From assembly GCF_900095265.1 (NCBI RefSeq), contig NZ_LT607659.1, forward strand, positions 47,393-80,474: DNA of 33,082 bases, in the 5' to 3' direction. This DNA is from Janthinobacterium sp. UMAB-56 (GTDB taxonomy: Bacteria > Pseudomonadota > Gammaproteobacteria > Burkholderiales > Burkholderiaceae_D). This document shows positions 24,212 to 33,082 of this stretch, piece by piece; within the stretch, counting starts at the first letter, position 1; each line of letters begins with the position of its first letter. A program made the translations under genes and the position numbers. Below the pieces are notes generated by a model. It ran no database searches. It saw only the letters and a list, made by a program, of their open reading frames with translations, and was not told where the DNA came from.

Positions 24212-26548
24212 TTAGAAACCTGTGCCCATCTGGAACTGGAAGCGTTCCAGGCGGTCCGTCGGCTTGGCGTTCAGCGGCTTGGCATAGCTCAGCTTGAGCG
24301 GGCCCACCGGTGAAATCCAGCTGATGCCCAAGCCTGCAGAATAGCGCAATTGCGAGATCCGCATTTTTTCGCCTTCCTGGTAGACCTGGCCGCCGTCAAG
24401 GAAACCGAACCAGCGCAAGCTGCGGTCATTGCCCGAACCGGGGAATGGCATCTGCAGTTCCGCGTTACCGATCAGGCGCGAGGCGCCGCCCAAGGCATCG
24501 TTGGTGCTCGGTTCGACCGCGCCCAATGAGGAACTCAGGTAGCCGCGCACCGAACCGATGCCGCCGCCGTAGAAGTTCTTGAAGACCGGGTACACGTGCT
24601 TGCCGATGCCGTGACCGTAATCGAGTTCGCCTTTCAGCGCCAGGGTGACCTTGCTGAACAGCGGACGGAAATACTGGTGCTCATAGATGGCACGGAAGTA
24701 CTTCTGGTCGCCGATCAGGTCAGCCTCCAGGTTGACGCGCTGGTAGCGGCCAATCGAAGGCGTCAGGGCGCTGTCGCGGCTGTCGCGCTGCCATGCCGCC
24801 GTCAGCGGGATGGAATTCGTGGTAGCCGAACCGATACCGTCAGACGGGCCGCCATTGTCGATCACGTACTGCTTGAAGCGGATCGGGCTGGTGATATCGG
24901 TCTCGATGCGCGAACGCTCGGCGCCGATGCCGAAGAAGACGGTGTCGACTTCCGAGAATGGTACGCCGAAACTGACGCGGCCACCAGTTTGCTTGATCTT
25001 GTAGCTGCCGATGTTCAGCGCCGGCGGTTCCGTCGTACGCAGGTAGACTTCAAAACTGCGCGAAATGCCATCGTCCGTGAAATACGGATTGGTTTGCGAA
25101 AACGCGATCGTGCGGCTGTAATGGCTGGTATTGAGTTCAATGCCGACCGTGTTGCCGCTACCGGCGAAGTTGGCCTGCGAAATCGACGCCGACAGGGTGA
25201 ACTTTTCCGATTGCGAGAAGGCGCCGCCGATCAGGAAGTTACCCGTTGGTTTTTCCACCACCGTCACGTTGACGTCAACCTGGTCGGTCGTGCCCTGCGC
25301 TTCCGGCGTGTCGATGGTGACATCCTTGAAGTAACCCAGGCGGTCGACGCGGTCGCGCGACAGCTTGATCTTGTTGCTGTCGTACCAGGACGATTCGAAC
25401 TGGCGGAATTCGCGGCGGATGACTTCATCGCGCGTGGTGGTGTTGCCGGCGATATTCATGTGGCGCACGTACACGCGCTTGCCCGGATCGATGAAGAAGG
25501 TGAAACCCACTTCATGCTTTTCACGGTTGATTTCCGGATTGGCATTGACGTTGGCAAAGGCATAGCCGAACGTGGCCAGGCGATCCTGGATGCGCTTGTT
25601 CGTGGCCGTCAGGCGCGCGCCCGAGTAAATCTCGCCTTCGCGCATCAGGTTCAGGGCTTTCAGCTCTTCTTCGCGGCCGAACATCTCGCCTTCGAACTTG
25701 GTGCCGGCGATCTTGTACTTTTCACCTTCGGTGATATTGATCGTCAGGTAAATGTCTTTTTTATCGGGCGTGATCGACACTTGCGTGGAGTCGACCTGCA
25801 TCTCGATATAGCCGCGGTCCAGGTAGTAGGACTTGAGCGACTCGATGTCGCCCGTCAGCTTGGTCTTCGAATACTGATCGGCCTTGGTGTACCAGCTGAA
25901 CCAGCCGCCCGTGTTCAGGGCCAGCTGTTCGCGCAGTTCCTTGTCGGTGAAGGCCTTGTTGCCGACGATGTTGATCTGCTTGATGCGGGCCACGTCGCCC
26001 TCGTCGACGGCGAATACCACGTTGACGCGGTTACGCTCGATCGGCGTGACGGTCGTGGTGATCTTCACGCCGTACAGGCCATGCGACAGGTACTGGCGCT
26101 TGAGTTCCTGTTCCGCGCGGTCGACGGATGCCTTGTCGAAAATCTTGGCTTCACCCACGCCGATTTCCTTCAATGCCTTGACCAGCACATCCTTTTCAAA
26201 TTCCTTGGTACCGGTAAATTGCACGCTCGCGATGGCCGGACGTTCCTCGACCAGCACCACCAGCACGTCGCCCTCGGCTTCCAGACGTACATCCTTGAAC
26301 ATGCCCGTCGCATACAGGGCCTTGATCGCCGCAATACTCTTCTCGTCGGAGAACGTCTCGCCGACGCGCACCGGCAGGTAGGCAAAGACGGTGCCCGCTT
26401 CGGTACGCTGGATCCCTTCGACCCGGATGTCCTTGACAGTAAATGGCTGGACGGCCAGCGCGTGGCCGGAACAGAAGGCCATGACGGCTGCGCCGATCAG
26501 GCTGCGACGAAAGGAAGGCAAGGCAAAACGAGCAGAATGTAATTTCAT
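24212..26548 (-). CDS. bamA: Outer membrane protein assembly factor BamA
   Basis: BamA is the essential Omp85 core of the machine that folds beta-barrel proteins into the outer membrane. The 778-residue precursor has a signal peptide (to about residue 32, ending SGHALA) and then five POTRA domains. The first starts FTVKDIRVEGIQRTEAGTVF, and later ones include ATFGYAFANVNANPEINREK. The 16-strand barrel carries the conserved lid-loop motif VRGYLSS and ends in the typical barrel C-terminus LERFQFQMGTGF with a terminal Phe. The length is normal. It lies between rseP and skp as in other proteobacteria. The in-frame starts further upstream have no support. Confidence 0.98.
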   Translation of the reverse strand: MKLHSARFALPSFRRSLIGAAVMAFCSGHALAVQPFTVKDIRVEGIQRTEAGTVFAYLPVRVGETFSDEKSIAAIKALYATGMFKDVRLEAEGDVLVVLVEERPAIASVQFTGTKEFEKDVLVKALKEIGVGEAKIFDKASVDRAEQELKRQYLSHGLYGVKITTTVTPIERNRVNVVFAVDEGDVARIKQINIVGNKAFTDKELREQLALNTGGWFSWYTKADQYSKTKLTGDIESLKSYYLDRGYIEMQVDSTQVSITPDKKDIYLTINITEGEKYKIAGTKFEGEMFGREEELKALNLMREGEIYSGARLTATNKRIQDRLATFGYAFANVNANPEINREKHEVGFTFFIDPGKRVYVRHMNIAGNTTTRDEVIRREFRQFESSWYDSNKIKLSRDRVDRLGYFKDVTIDTPEAQGTTDQVDVNVTVVEKPTGNFLIGGAFSQSEKFTLSASISQANFAGSGNTVGIELNTSHYSRTIAFSQTNPYFTDDGISRSFEVYLRTTEPPALNIGSYKIKQTGGRVSFGVPFSEVDTVFFGIGAERSRIETDITSPIRFKQYVIDNGGPSDGIGSATTNSIPLTAAWQRDSRDSALTPSIGRYQRVNLEADLIGDQKYFRAIYEHQYFRPLFSKVTLALKGELDYGHGIGKHVYPVFKNFYGGGIGSVRGYLSSSLGAVEPSTNDALGGASRLIGNAELQMPFPGSGNDRSLRWFGFLDGGQVYQEGEKMRISQLRYSAGLGISWISPVGPLKLSYAKPLNAKPTDRLERFQFQMGTGF

Positions 26549-26631
26549 TGGGGTTATTCAATGGGTAAATCAATGGACAACATACACAAAAGATTGCTTG
26601 TGCGACTCACGCAATGGCCTCAACCACCGCC

Positions 26632-27993
26632 CTAATTCAGCAATCGCAACACGTCATTAAAGACGGCAAGCACCATCAAGGTCAGCAACAAACCGATCCC
26701 CAGGCGCTGGGCAATCTCGCCTACGCGCTCCGGCAAGGGGCGTCCGGTCAAAACTTCCAGCGAATAATACAGCAAATGCCCGCCATCCAGAACAGGAATG
26801 GGTAGCAAATTCATCACGCCCAGACTGATACTGATGAAGGCAATGAAGCTCAGGTAGCTTACCAGGCCGATGCGCGCCGTTTGGCCCGCGTAATCGGCGA
26901 TGGTAATGGGCCCCGTCACATTCTTCAGCGAGACCTGGCCGGTGATCATCTTGCCCAGCATTTTCAGGCTCATGACACTGGTATCCCAGACCTTGACGGA
27001 CGCCTTGGCCACGGCAGAAAACGGTCCGGAGGCCACGCTGATCATATCTGGCACCTGCCCCAGCTTTGCCTGTATCTTACCAACTGTTACAGCTCCCTCT
27101 GCCCCGGCGCCCGGCACGGCGTCCGGCGTGATGGCCAGGGTCAGGTCCTGCCCCTGGCGCAAGAGTTGCAGTTGCAAGGTCCGCCCCGGCGCCTGGCTCA
27201 GGGTGGCGATGACGGCAGCCACCTCATGCACGGGCTGTTCGTCGATGGCCAGGATCTGGTCATTCTTCTGCAGGCCGGCGCGCGCGGCGGCGCCACCGGG
27301 CATGATTTCCATCAAGGTGGGCGCGGAACGAGCCATGGTCAGGCCCAACTTGCCCAGCACGTCGCCTTCCAGGTCCGTTTCCGTCAGGCTGGCCGTCGGC
27401 AAGTTCGCTTCCTGCTGGCCACGGTCAGGCCGGCGCACGTCGATGCGGGCCGGCTGCTTGTCGAGGGTGGCCTGGATCAGCTCCCAGCGCAGCTCGGACC
27501 AACTGGCCACAGCCTTGCCATTGACCGCTTCGACCATATCGCCGCTGCGCAAGCCGGCCGTGTAGGCGGCAGTCTGCTCAGCCACGGGGCCAAGCTTGCT
27601 CGACGGCTCTTCGATACCATGCATGAACAGGCCAGCGTACAGCACGATGGCGACGAGGAAATTGGCCAGCGGGCCGGCAGCCACGATGGCGATGCGGCGC
27701 CACACGCTCTGGCGCGTGAATTCGCGGCGCAATTCGCTTTCCGGCACATCACTGAGATCTTGCGCGCGACTGTCGAGCATGCTGACATAACCGCCCAGCG
27801 GCAGCGCGGAAATTGCCCATTCGGTCTGGTCCTTGCCAAACTTGCGCGAATACACCACTTTTCCCATGCCAATGGAGAAACGCAGCACTTTCACGCCGCA
27901 CCAGCGCGCCACCAGGTAGTGACCCAGCTCGTGCAGGGTGATCAGCGAGCCGAGCGCAACGATGAACGCCAGCAAGGTGGTAATCAAGGTCAT
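26632..27993 (-). CDS. rseP: Site-2 RIP metalloprotease RseP
   Basis: RseP cuts transmembrane segments of regulators such as anti-sigma factor RseA inside the inner membrane and clears signal peptides. The 453-residue protein has the zinc site HELGH at residues 21-25 in the first membrane helix and the second metal motif LDGGHLLYY near residue 400. Between them are two PDZ domains (about 115-300; [20 protein letters not shown] and [19 protein letters not shown]). It overlaps dxr by four bases (27990-27993), so the pair is coupled, and it precedes bamA by 83 bases. The link to outer-membrane stress signalling fits the neighbourhood. Confidence 0.96.
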   Translation of the reverse strand: MTLITTLLAFIVALGSLITLHELGHYLVARWCGVKVLRFSIGMGKVVYSRKFGKDQTEWAISALPLGGYVSMLDSRAQDLSDVPESELRREFTRQSVWRRIAIVAAGPLANFLVAIVLYAGLFMHGIEEPSSKLGPVAEQTAAYTAGLRSGDMVEAVNGKAVASWSELRWELIQATLDKQPARIDVRRPDRGQQEANLPTASLTETDLEGDVLGKLGLTMARSAPTLMEIMPGGAAARAGLQKNDQILAIDEQPVHEVAAVIATLSQAPGRTLQLQLLRQGQDLTLAITPDAVPGAGAEGAVTVGKIQAKLGQVPDMISVASGPFSAVAKASVKVWDTSVMSLKMLGKMITGQVSLKNVTGPITIADYAGQTARIGLVSYLSFIAFISISLGVMNLLPIPVLDGGHLLYYSLEVLTGRPLPERVGEIAQRLGIGLLLTLMVLAVFNDVLRLLN

Positions 27994-29174
27994 GCAGCCA
28001 GCCTTTGGGCGATGTAGGCGTGCGCGGCCACCCTGGCCAGGCGGTCCTGCTCCATCACGGCCTCGATGCTGGAAGCGGCGCCATGCGGCACCGTTTCGAT
28101 CACGTGCGCGATGACCTGGTCGATCTGGCGGAAGCCGATCTGTTCGTCGAGGAAGGCTTGCACGGCCACTTCATTGGCCGCGTTCAGCAGGGCCGGCGCC
28201 GTGCCGCCCGCGCGCAAGGCGTCGAAGGCCAGCGCCAGGCAAGGGAAACGGCGAAAATCTGGACGTTCGAACTGCAGGGTAGCCACTTGCGCCAGGTCCA
28301 GCTGCGCCACGCCGGAAGCGATGCGCTGCGGATAGGCCAGTGCATGCGCGATCGGCGTGCGCATGTCCGGATTGCCCAGCTGGGCCAGCACGGAACCGTC
28401 GACGTACGACACCATCGAATGGATCACGCTTTGCGGGTGGATCAGCACTTCGATCTGTTCGGCCGGCGCACCGAACAGCCAGTGTGCCTCGATCACTTCC
28501 AGGCCCTTGTTCATCATGGTGGCCGAATCGACGGAAATCTTGCGTCCCATGGCCCAGGTCGGATGTTTGCAGGCCTGGTCCGGCGTCACACTATCGAGTG
28601 TCTCGACGTCGCGCGTGAGGAAGGGACCGCCTGACGCCGTCAGCACGATTTTTGCCACGCCGGCGGCGCCAGGCGCGCGGCCATGGGCATGCGGCATGCA
28701 TTGGAAGATGGCGTTATGCTCGCTGTCGATGGGCAGCAGCACGGCGCCATTATCATGCACGGCATCGATGAACAACTGTCCGGACATGACCAGCGCTTCT
28801 TTATTGGCCAGCAATACTTTCTTGCCGGCACGGGCAGCAGCCAGGGTAGGCGCCAGGCCGGCCGCGCCGACGATGGCGGCCATCACGCCCGTCACTTGCG
28901 GCGCGCTGGCGATGGCGCACAGGGCGTCCACGCCGAACTCTACCTGCGTATCGACGCCCTTCCCGCGCAGCAAACGCGTCAGTTCAAGGGCGGCGTCCGC
29001 CGTGCCGACGACGGCGCGCTGGGGACGGAATTGCAGGCACTGGGCAGCCAGTTCAGCCACGCGGCTGTGCGCGCTCAGCGCATATACGCTGTATTGCTCC
29101 GGATGACGCGCGAGCACGTCCAGAGTGGACACGCCGATCGAACCGGTCGCGCCGAGGATGGTGATGTATTGCAT
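27990..29174 (-). CDS. dxr: 1-deoxy-D-xylulose 5-phosphate reductoisomerase
   Basis: DXR (IspC) makes 2-C-methyl-D-erythritol 4-phosphate with NADPH, the committed step of the MEP isoprenoid pathway. The 394-residue protein shows the NADPH-binding N-terminus [18 protein letters not shown], the [15 protein letters not shown] motif, the [11 protein letters not shown] substrate loop with metal-binding acidic residues, and [20 protein letters not shown]. Isoprenoids made here feed UppS, encoded two genes upstream, for undecaprenyl phosphate. It is eight bases after cdsA and overlaps rseP. Confidence 0.97.
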   Translation of the reverse strand: MQYITILGATGSIGVSTLDVLARHPEQYSVYALSAHSRVAELAAQCLQFRPQRAVVGTADAALELTRLLRGKGVDTQVEFGVDALCAIASAPQVTGVMAAIVGAAGLAPTLAAARAGKKVLLANKEALVMSGQLFIDAVHDNGAVLLPIDSEHNAIFQCMPHAHGRAPGAAGVAKIVLTASGGPFLTRDVETLDSVTPDQACKHPTWAMGRKISVDSATMMNKGLEVIEAHWLFGAPAEQIEVLIHPQSVIHSMVSYVDGSVLAQLGNPDMRTPIAHALAYPQRIASGVAQLDLAQVATLQFERPDFRRFPCLALAFDALRAGGTAPALLNAANEVAVQAFLDEQIGFRQIDQVIAHVIETVPHGAASSIEAVMEQDRLARVAAHAYIAQRLAA

Positions 29175-29182
29175 GTGTTTCC

Positions 29183-30016
29183 TTAAAGCCAGCTGGCCAC
29201 GAGGGCGGCAAATGGCAGAACCGGGATCAAGGCGTCGATACGGTCGAGCACACCGCCATGGCCAGGTAGCAAGTTGCTGCTATCCTTGATGCCGGCGCGG
29301 CGCTTCAATTGGGATTCGAACAGGTCGCCGACGATGCTGGCGGCGACGACCAGCAGCAGTACCAGCAAGGCCAGCAGCCAGCCACGGCGCAGCTGCAACT
29401 GCACGGCGAAGGTGTCTTGCAGGACCGGCAGCGATGGCGCGGCCACGATAGTGAGAGCGGCGATGAGCAGCACGGCGATGCCGCCGCCGATGGCGCCCTC
29501 CCATGACTTCCCTGGGGAAATACTGGGCGCCAGCTTGCGCTTGCCGAAAGCCTTGCCCGAGAAATAGGCGCCGATATCGGCGATCCACACGAGGGCCATG
29601 ACGGACAGCAGGAAGACAGGGCTATGCAGGAACAAGGCAATGATGGCCACGAAGCAGCCAACGATGGTCACCGGATACACCAGGCTGAGCAGGGTATTGC
29701 CCAGGCCTTCGGTAGGCGGCAAGCCCGTCGCCAACGAAGGCACGAAGCGGATCAGCCAGATGGCCACGCACAGGGCGAACCAGAAATTGAGCTGCGCCAT
29801 GCCATTGCCGACAAAAAACGTGTACGCGAAGGCGGCGGTCCAGGCGGCGGCAATCAGCAGCGCCTGGCGATTTTTGAAGATGCGGAAGCTTTCCCATACG
29901 GCGGCGCCGAAGAACGCCGTGACGATCACGGCGAAAGCAGGGAAATAATTCAGATACAGAACCGGCAGCAAGACCGCCAACAAGACCAGGGCGGTGATTA
30001 TCCGTGTTTTCAGCAT
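29183..30016 (-). CDS. cdsA: Phosphatidate cytidylyltransferase
   Basis: CdsA makes CDP-diacylglycerol from phosphatidic acid and CTP, the branch point to all phospholipids. The 277-residue polytopic membrane protein has about seven or eight hydrophobic helices. The family signature runs through [20 protein letters not shown] and then [14 protein letters not shown], with the Lys-Asp and HGG...DR(I)D metal/CTP-binding motifs. [15 protein letters not shown] is a second conserved block. Its ATG shares one base with the uppS stop (TGATG at 30014-30018), a tight coupling. Confidence 0.97.
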   Translation of the reverse strand: MLKTRIITALVLLAVLLPVLYLNYFPAFAVIVTAFFGAAVWESFRIFKNRQALLIAAAWTAAFAYTFFVGNGMAQLNFWFALCVAIWLIRFVPSLATGLPPTEGLGNTLLSLVYPVTIVGCFVAIIALFLHSPVFLLSVMALVWIADIGAYFSGKAFGKRKLAPSISPGKSWEGAIGGGIAVLLIAALTIVAAPSLPVLQDTFAVQLQLRRGWLLALLVLLLVVAASIVGDLFESQLKRRAGIKDSSNLLPGHGGVLDRIDALIPVLPFAALVASWL

Positions 30017-30783
30017 CAGTTTGTCTTTTCAGTTAATTGCGCGCTGGTACGGCCAAAGCGCCGTTCGCGCTGCTGGTAAGACGCGATTGCCGCGTCGAGG
30101 CACTCGTCATTGAAGTCGGGCCAGAAAGTCTCGGTGAAAAACAACTCAGTGTACGCCAGTTGCCACAGGAGGAAATTGGAAATGCGCTGCTCGCCGCCCG
30201 TGCGGATGAACAGGTCGGGCTCGGGCGCGTAGGCCATGGCCAGGTGCGGGGCCAATTGCTCTTCCGTGTAAGCGTGCCCGGCGGGCTGGCCATAGCCTGC
30301 CGCCTCGGCCGTCATTTTGTTGACTGCCTGCATGATGTCCCAGCGGCCACCATAATTGGCGCAGATGGACACCGTCAGGCGCGTGTTGTTCGCCGTCTTG
30401 CGCTCCGCATTGGCGATCAGGGTTTGCAGCTCGCCATTGAAGCGCGACAGGTCGCCCACCACTTTCAAGCGGATGTCGCTGGCATGCATCTTGACCACTT
30501 CACGTTCCAGCATGGTGACGAACAGGCGCATCAGCATCGACACCTCTTCTTCCGGGCGGCGCCAGTTTTCCGAACTGAAGGCAAACAGGGTCAGATATTC
30601 GACGCCCCGGTCGAGGCAAGCCTCGACGATGCTGCGCACGGCATCGGCGCCCTTGACGTGGCCAGCCACGCGCGGCAGGAAGCGCTTGGTTGCCCAGCGG
30701 CCATTGCCATCCATAATAATTGCCACATGGCGCGGCACCGTGCCCACCTCAGGTACTGCTGTTGTCGAACTCGAATAGATCAT
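30016..30783 (-). CDS. uppS: Undecaprenyl diphosphate synthase (cis-prenyltransferase)
   Basis: UppS extends farnesyl diphosphate with isopentenyl units to the C55 carrier used in peptidoglycan, O-antigen and capsule synthesis. The 255-residue protein contains [20 protein letters not shown] with the catalytic D25, [17 protein letters not shown], and the C-terminal [20 protein letters not shown] block, followed by a dimer-contact tail. Start at 30783; a Met close downstream is absent, and [13 protein letters not shown] is at the usual distance from the start. It is separated from frr by a 99-base gap with a strong hairpin. Confidence 0.97.
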   Translation of the reverse strand: MIYSSSTTAVPEVGTVPRHVAIIMDGNGRWATKRFLPRVAGHVKGADAVRSIVEACLDRGVEYLTLFAFSSENWRRPEEEVSMLMRLFVTMLEREVVKMHASDIRLKVVGDLSRFNGELQTLIANAERKTANNTRLTVSICANYGGRWDIMQAVNKMTAEAAGYGQPAGHAYTEEQLAPHLAMAYAPEPDLFIRTGGEQRISNFLLWQLAYTELFFTETFWPDFNDECLDAAIASYQQRERRFGRTSAQLTEKTN

Positions 30784-30831
30784 GAAAACACGAATACCAA
30801 AAATAAAAGATAACTATTATGCGCCAAATAG

Positions 30832-30866
30832 CACTGCCCGGAAAAGCCATGCTTTTCCGGGCAGTG
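30832..30866. other. Perfect 16-bp hairpin between frr and uppS
   Basis: CACTGCCCGGAAAAGC (30832-30847) and its exact complement (30851-30866) flank only CAT. On the - strand the stem follows the frr stop by 16 bases but is not trailed by a T-run, so it is not a canonical intrinsic terminator. It may slow polymerase, protect the frr 3' end or mark an RNase cleavage site. Confidence 0.6.
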
Positions 30867-30882
30867 TCAGAAGGACTGAAAA

Positions 30883-31443
30883 CTAGACCGTCAGCACTTC
30901 TTTTTCTTTGTCGATCACCATCTTGTCGATGTCGGCAATAAACTTGTCCGTCAGCTTCTGCACTTCTTCCGACGAGCGGCGCTCATCGTCCTCGGAGCAG
31001 GCTTTTTCCTTGACCAGCTTCTTCAGCGACTCGTTCGCATCGCGGCGAATGTTACGCACAGCAATCTTCGCGTCTTCCGCTTCGCTCTTGACCAGCTTGA
31101 CCATTTCCTTGCGGCGCTCTTCCGTCAGCGGCGGCGTCGGAACGCGGATCAGGTCGCCCTGTGCCGATGGGTTCAAGCCCAGGTCGGCGTCGCGGATGGC
31201 TTTTTCGATGGTGTTGGCCATCTTTTTTTCGTACGGCTGCACACCGATGGTGCGCGCGTCGATCAGGGTCACGTTGGCGACCTGGGTCAGTGCCGTCGGG
31301 GAACCGTAGTAATCGACCATGACGTGGTCCAGGATACCCGTATGGGCGCGGCCGGTACGCACTTTGGCCAGGTCGGCCCGCAGTGTTTCCAGCGACTTCG
31401 TCATGCGTTCCTGGGTATTTTTCTTAACGTCAGCTAAGGACAT
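30883..31443 (-). CDS. frr: Ribosome recycling factor
   Basis: RRF, with EF-G, splits the post-termination ribosome. The 186-residue protein begins [20 protein letters not shown] and contains the conserved [39 protein letters not shown] and a long C-terminal helix ending [10 protein letters not shown]. The start at 31443 has AGGAGAG upstream and matches the family N-terminus; an upstream ATG at 31512 lies inside the dispersed repeat and was rejected. It follows pyrH with a 176-base gap that is unusually long for this pair because the repeat is inserted there. Confidence 0.97.
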   Translation of the reverse strand: MSLADVKKNTQERMTKSLETLRADLAKVRTGRAHTGILDHVMVDYYGSPTALTQVANVTLIDARTIGVQPYEKKMANTIEKAIRDADLGLNPSAQGDLIRVPTPPLTEERRKEMVKLVKSEAEDAKIAVRNIRRDANESLKKLVKEKACSEDDERRSSEEVQKLTDKFIADIDKMVIDKEKEVLTV

Positions 31444-31462
31444 TGCTGCTCTCCTGTGGTAG

Positions 31463-31577
31463 CGCCTGTCAAAACCTGCTGCGCGTCGGCACAGGGGGCT
31501 TGCGATGCTCACCGTACTCGGTACGGTTGCGCTTCTCGGCCACCTCTTCCTTCCGCTCGCGACGGTGTTGTCAGGCG
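31463..31577. repeat. Full-length copy of the dispersed structured repeat between pyrH and frr
   Basis: The ends CGCCTGTCAAAACC (31463-31476) and GGTGTTGTCAGGCG (31564-31577) are near-perfect inverted repeats, matching at 12 of 14 positions. Inside is a perfect 7-bp hairpin ACCGTAC-TCG-GTACGGT (31511-31527). TGCGCTTCTC (31528-31537) and TCCGCTCGCGACGG (31552-31565) are identical to, and spaced the same as, the copy at 23498-23626. Its left end reappears in the short copy at 17260-17296. The flanking 31578-31619 is A/T-rich with no gene. Confidence 0.75.
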
Positions 31578-31619
31578 TTGTTAATGATAATAAATATTGA
31601 AATTGCTGCTAATACTAAT

Positions 31620-32336
31620 TTAGACGTGAACCAAAGTACCTTCGTCTTCACCGAGAATCACACGCATCAGCGCGCCTGGCTTGGTGATCGAAAACACCTT
31701 GATCGGCAGTTTCTGGTCGCGGCACAGGGCGAATGCGGTGGCATCCATCACCTGCAGGTGCTTGGCGATGGCGTCGTCGAACGTAATCGTGTGGAACAGG
31801 GTGGCGTTCGGATCCTTCTTCGGATCGGCCGTGTAGACGCCGTCGACCTTGGTGGCCTTCAGGACGATCTCGGCGCTGATCTCGGAACCGCGCAGGGCCG
31901 CTGCCGTGTCGGTGGTGAAGAACGGATTGCCGGTACCGGCGGCGAAGACAACCACTTTACCTTCTTCCAGGTATTGCAGGGCTTTCGGGCGGACGTACGG
32001 CTCGACAACTTGTTCGATGCCGATGGCCGACATGACGCGCGCGGTAATGCCGACGTGGCGCATGGCATCGGCCAGGGCCAGTGCGTTCATCACGGTGGCA
32101 AGCATGCCCATGTAGTCGGCGGTGGCACGGTCCATGCCTTGCGCGCCGGGCGCGACGCCGCGGAAGATATTGCCGCCGCCAATCACGATTGCCAGTTCCA
32201 CACCCAACTTCGCTACCTCGGCCACATCGGCCACCATGCGCTCGATCGTGGCGCGGTTGATGCCGTAGGGATCATCCCCCATCAGGGCTTCGCCGGACAA
32301 CTTGAGGAGGACGCGCTTGTAGGCTGGTTTTGACAT
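31620..32336 (-). CDS. pyrH: UMP kinase
   Basis: PyrH phosphorylates UMP to UDP with ATP; UDP and UTP feed RNA and UDP-sugar synthesis. The 238-residue protein has the amino-acid-kinase fold motifs [44 protein letters not shown] and [15 protein letters not shown]. The start at 32336 (MSKPAYKR) has GGAG nine bases upstream; the open frame reaching 32456 starts inside the tsf terminator and was rejected. The tsf-pyrH-frr order is conserved across bacteria. Confidence 0.98.
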   Translation of the reverse strand: MSKPAYKRVLLKLSGEALMGDDPYGINRATIERMVADVAEVAKLGVELAIVIGGGNIFRGVAPGAQGMDRATADYMGMLATVMNALALADAMRHVGITARVMSAIGIEQVVEPYVRPKALQYLEEGKVVVFAAGTGNPFFTTDTAAALRGSEISAEIVLKATKVDGVYTADPKKDPNATLFHTITFDDAIAKHLQVMDATAFALCRDQKLPIKVFSITKPGALMRVILGEDEGTLVHV

Positions 32337-32454
32337 GAGCTGGGGCTCCATAAATGAGGTTATTCGAGTATGACATGGCGCAGCGCCTTGCAGCGCCGGA
32401 TAGGCGCGCGGGGCTGCCCATGCCGCCGCCCGGCACGACAGGTGCGGGCGGGCC

Positions 32455-32477
32455 AAAAAAACGGGCCTCTCGGCCCG
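32455..32477 (-). terminator. Intrinsic terminator downstream of tsf
   Basis: CGGGCC (32462-32467) pairs with GGCCCG (32472-32477) around TCTC, and the - strand continues with seven T (32461-32455). It begins seven bases after the tsf stop and separates the rpsB-tsf type transcript from pyrH, which therefore needs a promoter in 32337-32454 or read-through. Confidence 0.9.
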
Positions 32478-32483
32478 CTTTAC

Positions 32484-33082
32484 TTACGCTCCCTGGGAGG
32501 CAGCCATCTGTGCTGCGACTTCTGCTGCGAAGTCGTCTTGCTTCTTCTCAATGCCCTCGCCCACTACGTACATGGCGAAACCTTTGACGCTGGTGTTAGC
32601 CGCCTTCAGCATTTGCTCAACCGACAGCTTGTCGTTTTTCACGAAAGCCTGGTTCAACAGCGACACTTCTTTCAGGAACTTCTGTACGGAACCTTCCAGG
32701 CGCTTGGCCAGGATTTCCGGCGATTGCGCTGGCTTGCCTTCGGCGGCCGCTTTGGCTGCGTCTTCTTCGGCTTTCAGTTGTGCAACCGAACGCTCTTTTT
32801 CGATCAGTTCCGCTGGAACTTCGTTCGACGACAGCGACACTGGCTTCATGGCAGCGATGTGCATGGCCACGTCTTTGCCGACTTGCTCATCGGCGCCGTC
32901 GAATTCGACGATCACGCCGATGCGCGCACCGTGCAGGTAGGAAGCCAGCTTGGCGCTGGTTTCGAAACGCTGGAAGCGGCGGATGGTCATGTTTTCGCCG
33001 ATTTTGCCGATCAGGGCAGCGCGCACGTCTTCCAGAGTCTTGCCATCGAGTGGCAGGGCCAGCAAGGCAGCTACGTCAGCCG
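32484..33082 (-). CDS. tsf: Elongation factor Ts, 5' end outside the window
   Basis: EF-Ts exchanges GDP for GTP on EF-Tu. The frame is open to the right window edge, so the N-terminal UBA-like domain and the EF-Tu contact motif are missing and only the C-terminal ~198 residues are visible. Recognisable blocks are [60 protein letters not shown] and [17 protein letters not shown], ending MAASQGA. The TTG near 33065 is internal. A strong terminator follows. Confidence 0.97.
   Translation of the reverse strand, partial: ADVAALLALPLDGKTLEDVRAALIGKIGENMTIRRFQRFETSAKLASYLHGARIGVIVEFDGADEQVGKDVAMHIAAMKPVSLSSNEVPAELIEKERSVAQLKAEEDAAKAAAEGKPAQSPEILAKRLEGSVQKFLKEVSLLNQAFVKNDKLSVEQMLKAANTSVKGFAMYVVGEGIEKKQDDFAAEVAAQMAASQGA

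Noticed and set aside
24596..26542. Long + strand open frame opposite bamA
   Set aside because: Same antisense artefact; bamA on the - strand has a signal peptide, POTRA domains and a barrel end.

Overview
The window joins the right-hand end of a prophage (about 1-9000) to a stretch of bacterial chromosome (about 9100-33082). The chromosomal genes point to a betaproteobacterium of the order Burkholderiales, most likely an Oxalobacteraceae member of the Janthinobacterium/Massilia/Duganella type. The reasons are a short H-NS protein with a TGRGRQPKW DNA-binding motif, the gene order pyrH-frr-uppS-cdsA-dxr-rseP-bamA-skp-lpxD-fabZ-lpxA-lpxB-rnhB, the ppsA/ppsR divergent pair, and high-GC codon use. 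The family assignment is recognition from memory, not a database result.

Region 1 (1-8960, all + strand) looks like the distal part of a lambda-pL-type early operon. It runs from a 5'-truncated RecT annealing protein and a YqaJ/lambda-exo type nuclease, through a coiled-coil protein, a KTSC-domain protein, a DUF1367 protein, an AT-rich HNH/zinc protein, an RdgC with an FtsK-gamma-like C-terminal domain, an ASCH/PUA-like protein and several small proteins, to excisionase and tyrosine integrase. Nearly every junction is an ATGA stop/start overlap. The integrase ends at 8960, and the phage/host junction should lie in the gene-free 8961-9118. The repressor, lytic and structural genes would be to the left of the window.

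Region 2 (9119-13676) holds rnfH and ratA (- strand), divergent smpB (+), an H-NS-type nucleoid protein (-) with a long gene-free upstream region containing a perfect 13-bp inverted repeat, an nfeD-qmcA (SPFH) membrane pair (-), and dps (-).

Region 3 (13677-17290) is the phosphoenolpyruvate synthase gene ppsA and its divergently transcribed regulator ppsR, an enzyme and its dedicated kinase/phosphorylase.

Region 4 (17291-33082, all - strand, so read right to left) is a long envelope and translation cluster: tsf (partial), pyrH, frr, uppS, cdsA, dxr, rseP, bamA, skp, lpxD, fabZ, lpxA, lpxB, rnhB, a SpoU-family RNA methyltransferase and a class V aminotransferase. It links translation factors and UMP kinase with isoprenoid and undecaprenyl carrier synthesis, CDP-diacylglycerol supply, outer-membrane protein assembly and lipid A synthesis.

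The most interesting items are: (i) a dispersed, structured repeat with imperfect terminal inverted repeats, present as two full copies just upstream of frr and lpxD and one internally deleted copy at the ppsR/aminotransferase junction; (ii) the phage RdgC-FtsK-gamma fusion; (iii) tiny translationally coupled phage ORFs, including a 34-residue membrane peptide; and (iv) a methionine at LpxA position 169, predicting C10 acyl selectivity. No tRNA, rRNA, CRISPR array or insertion sequence was seen.
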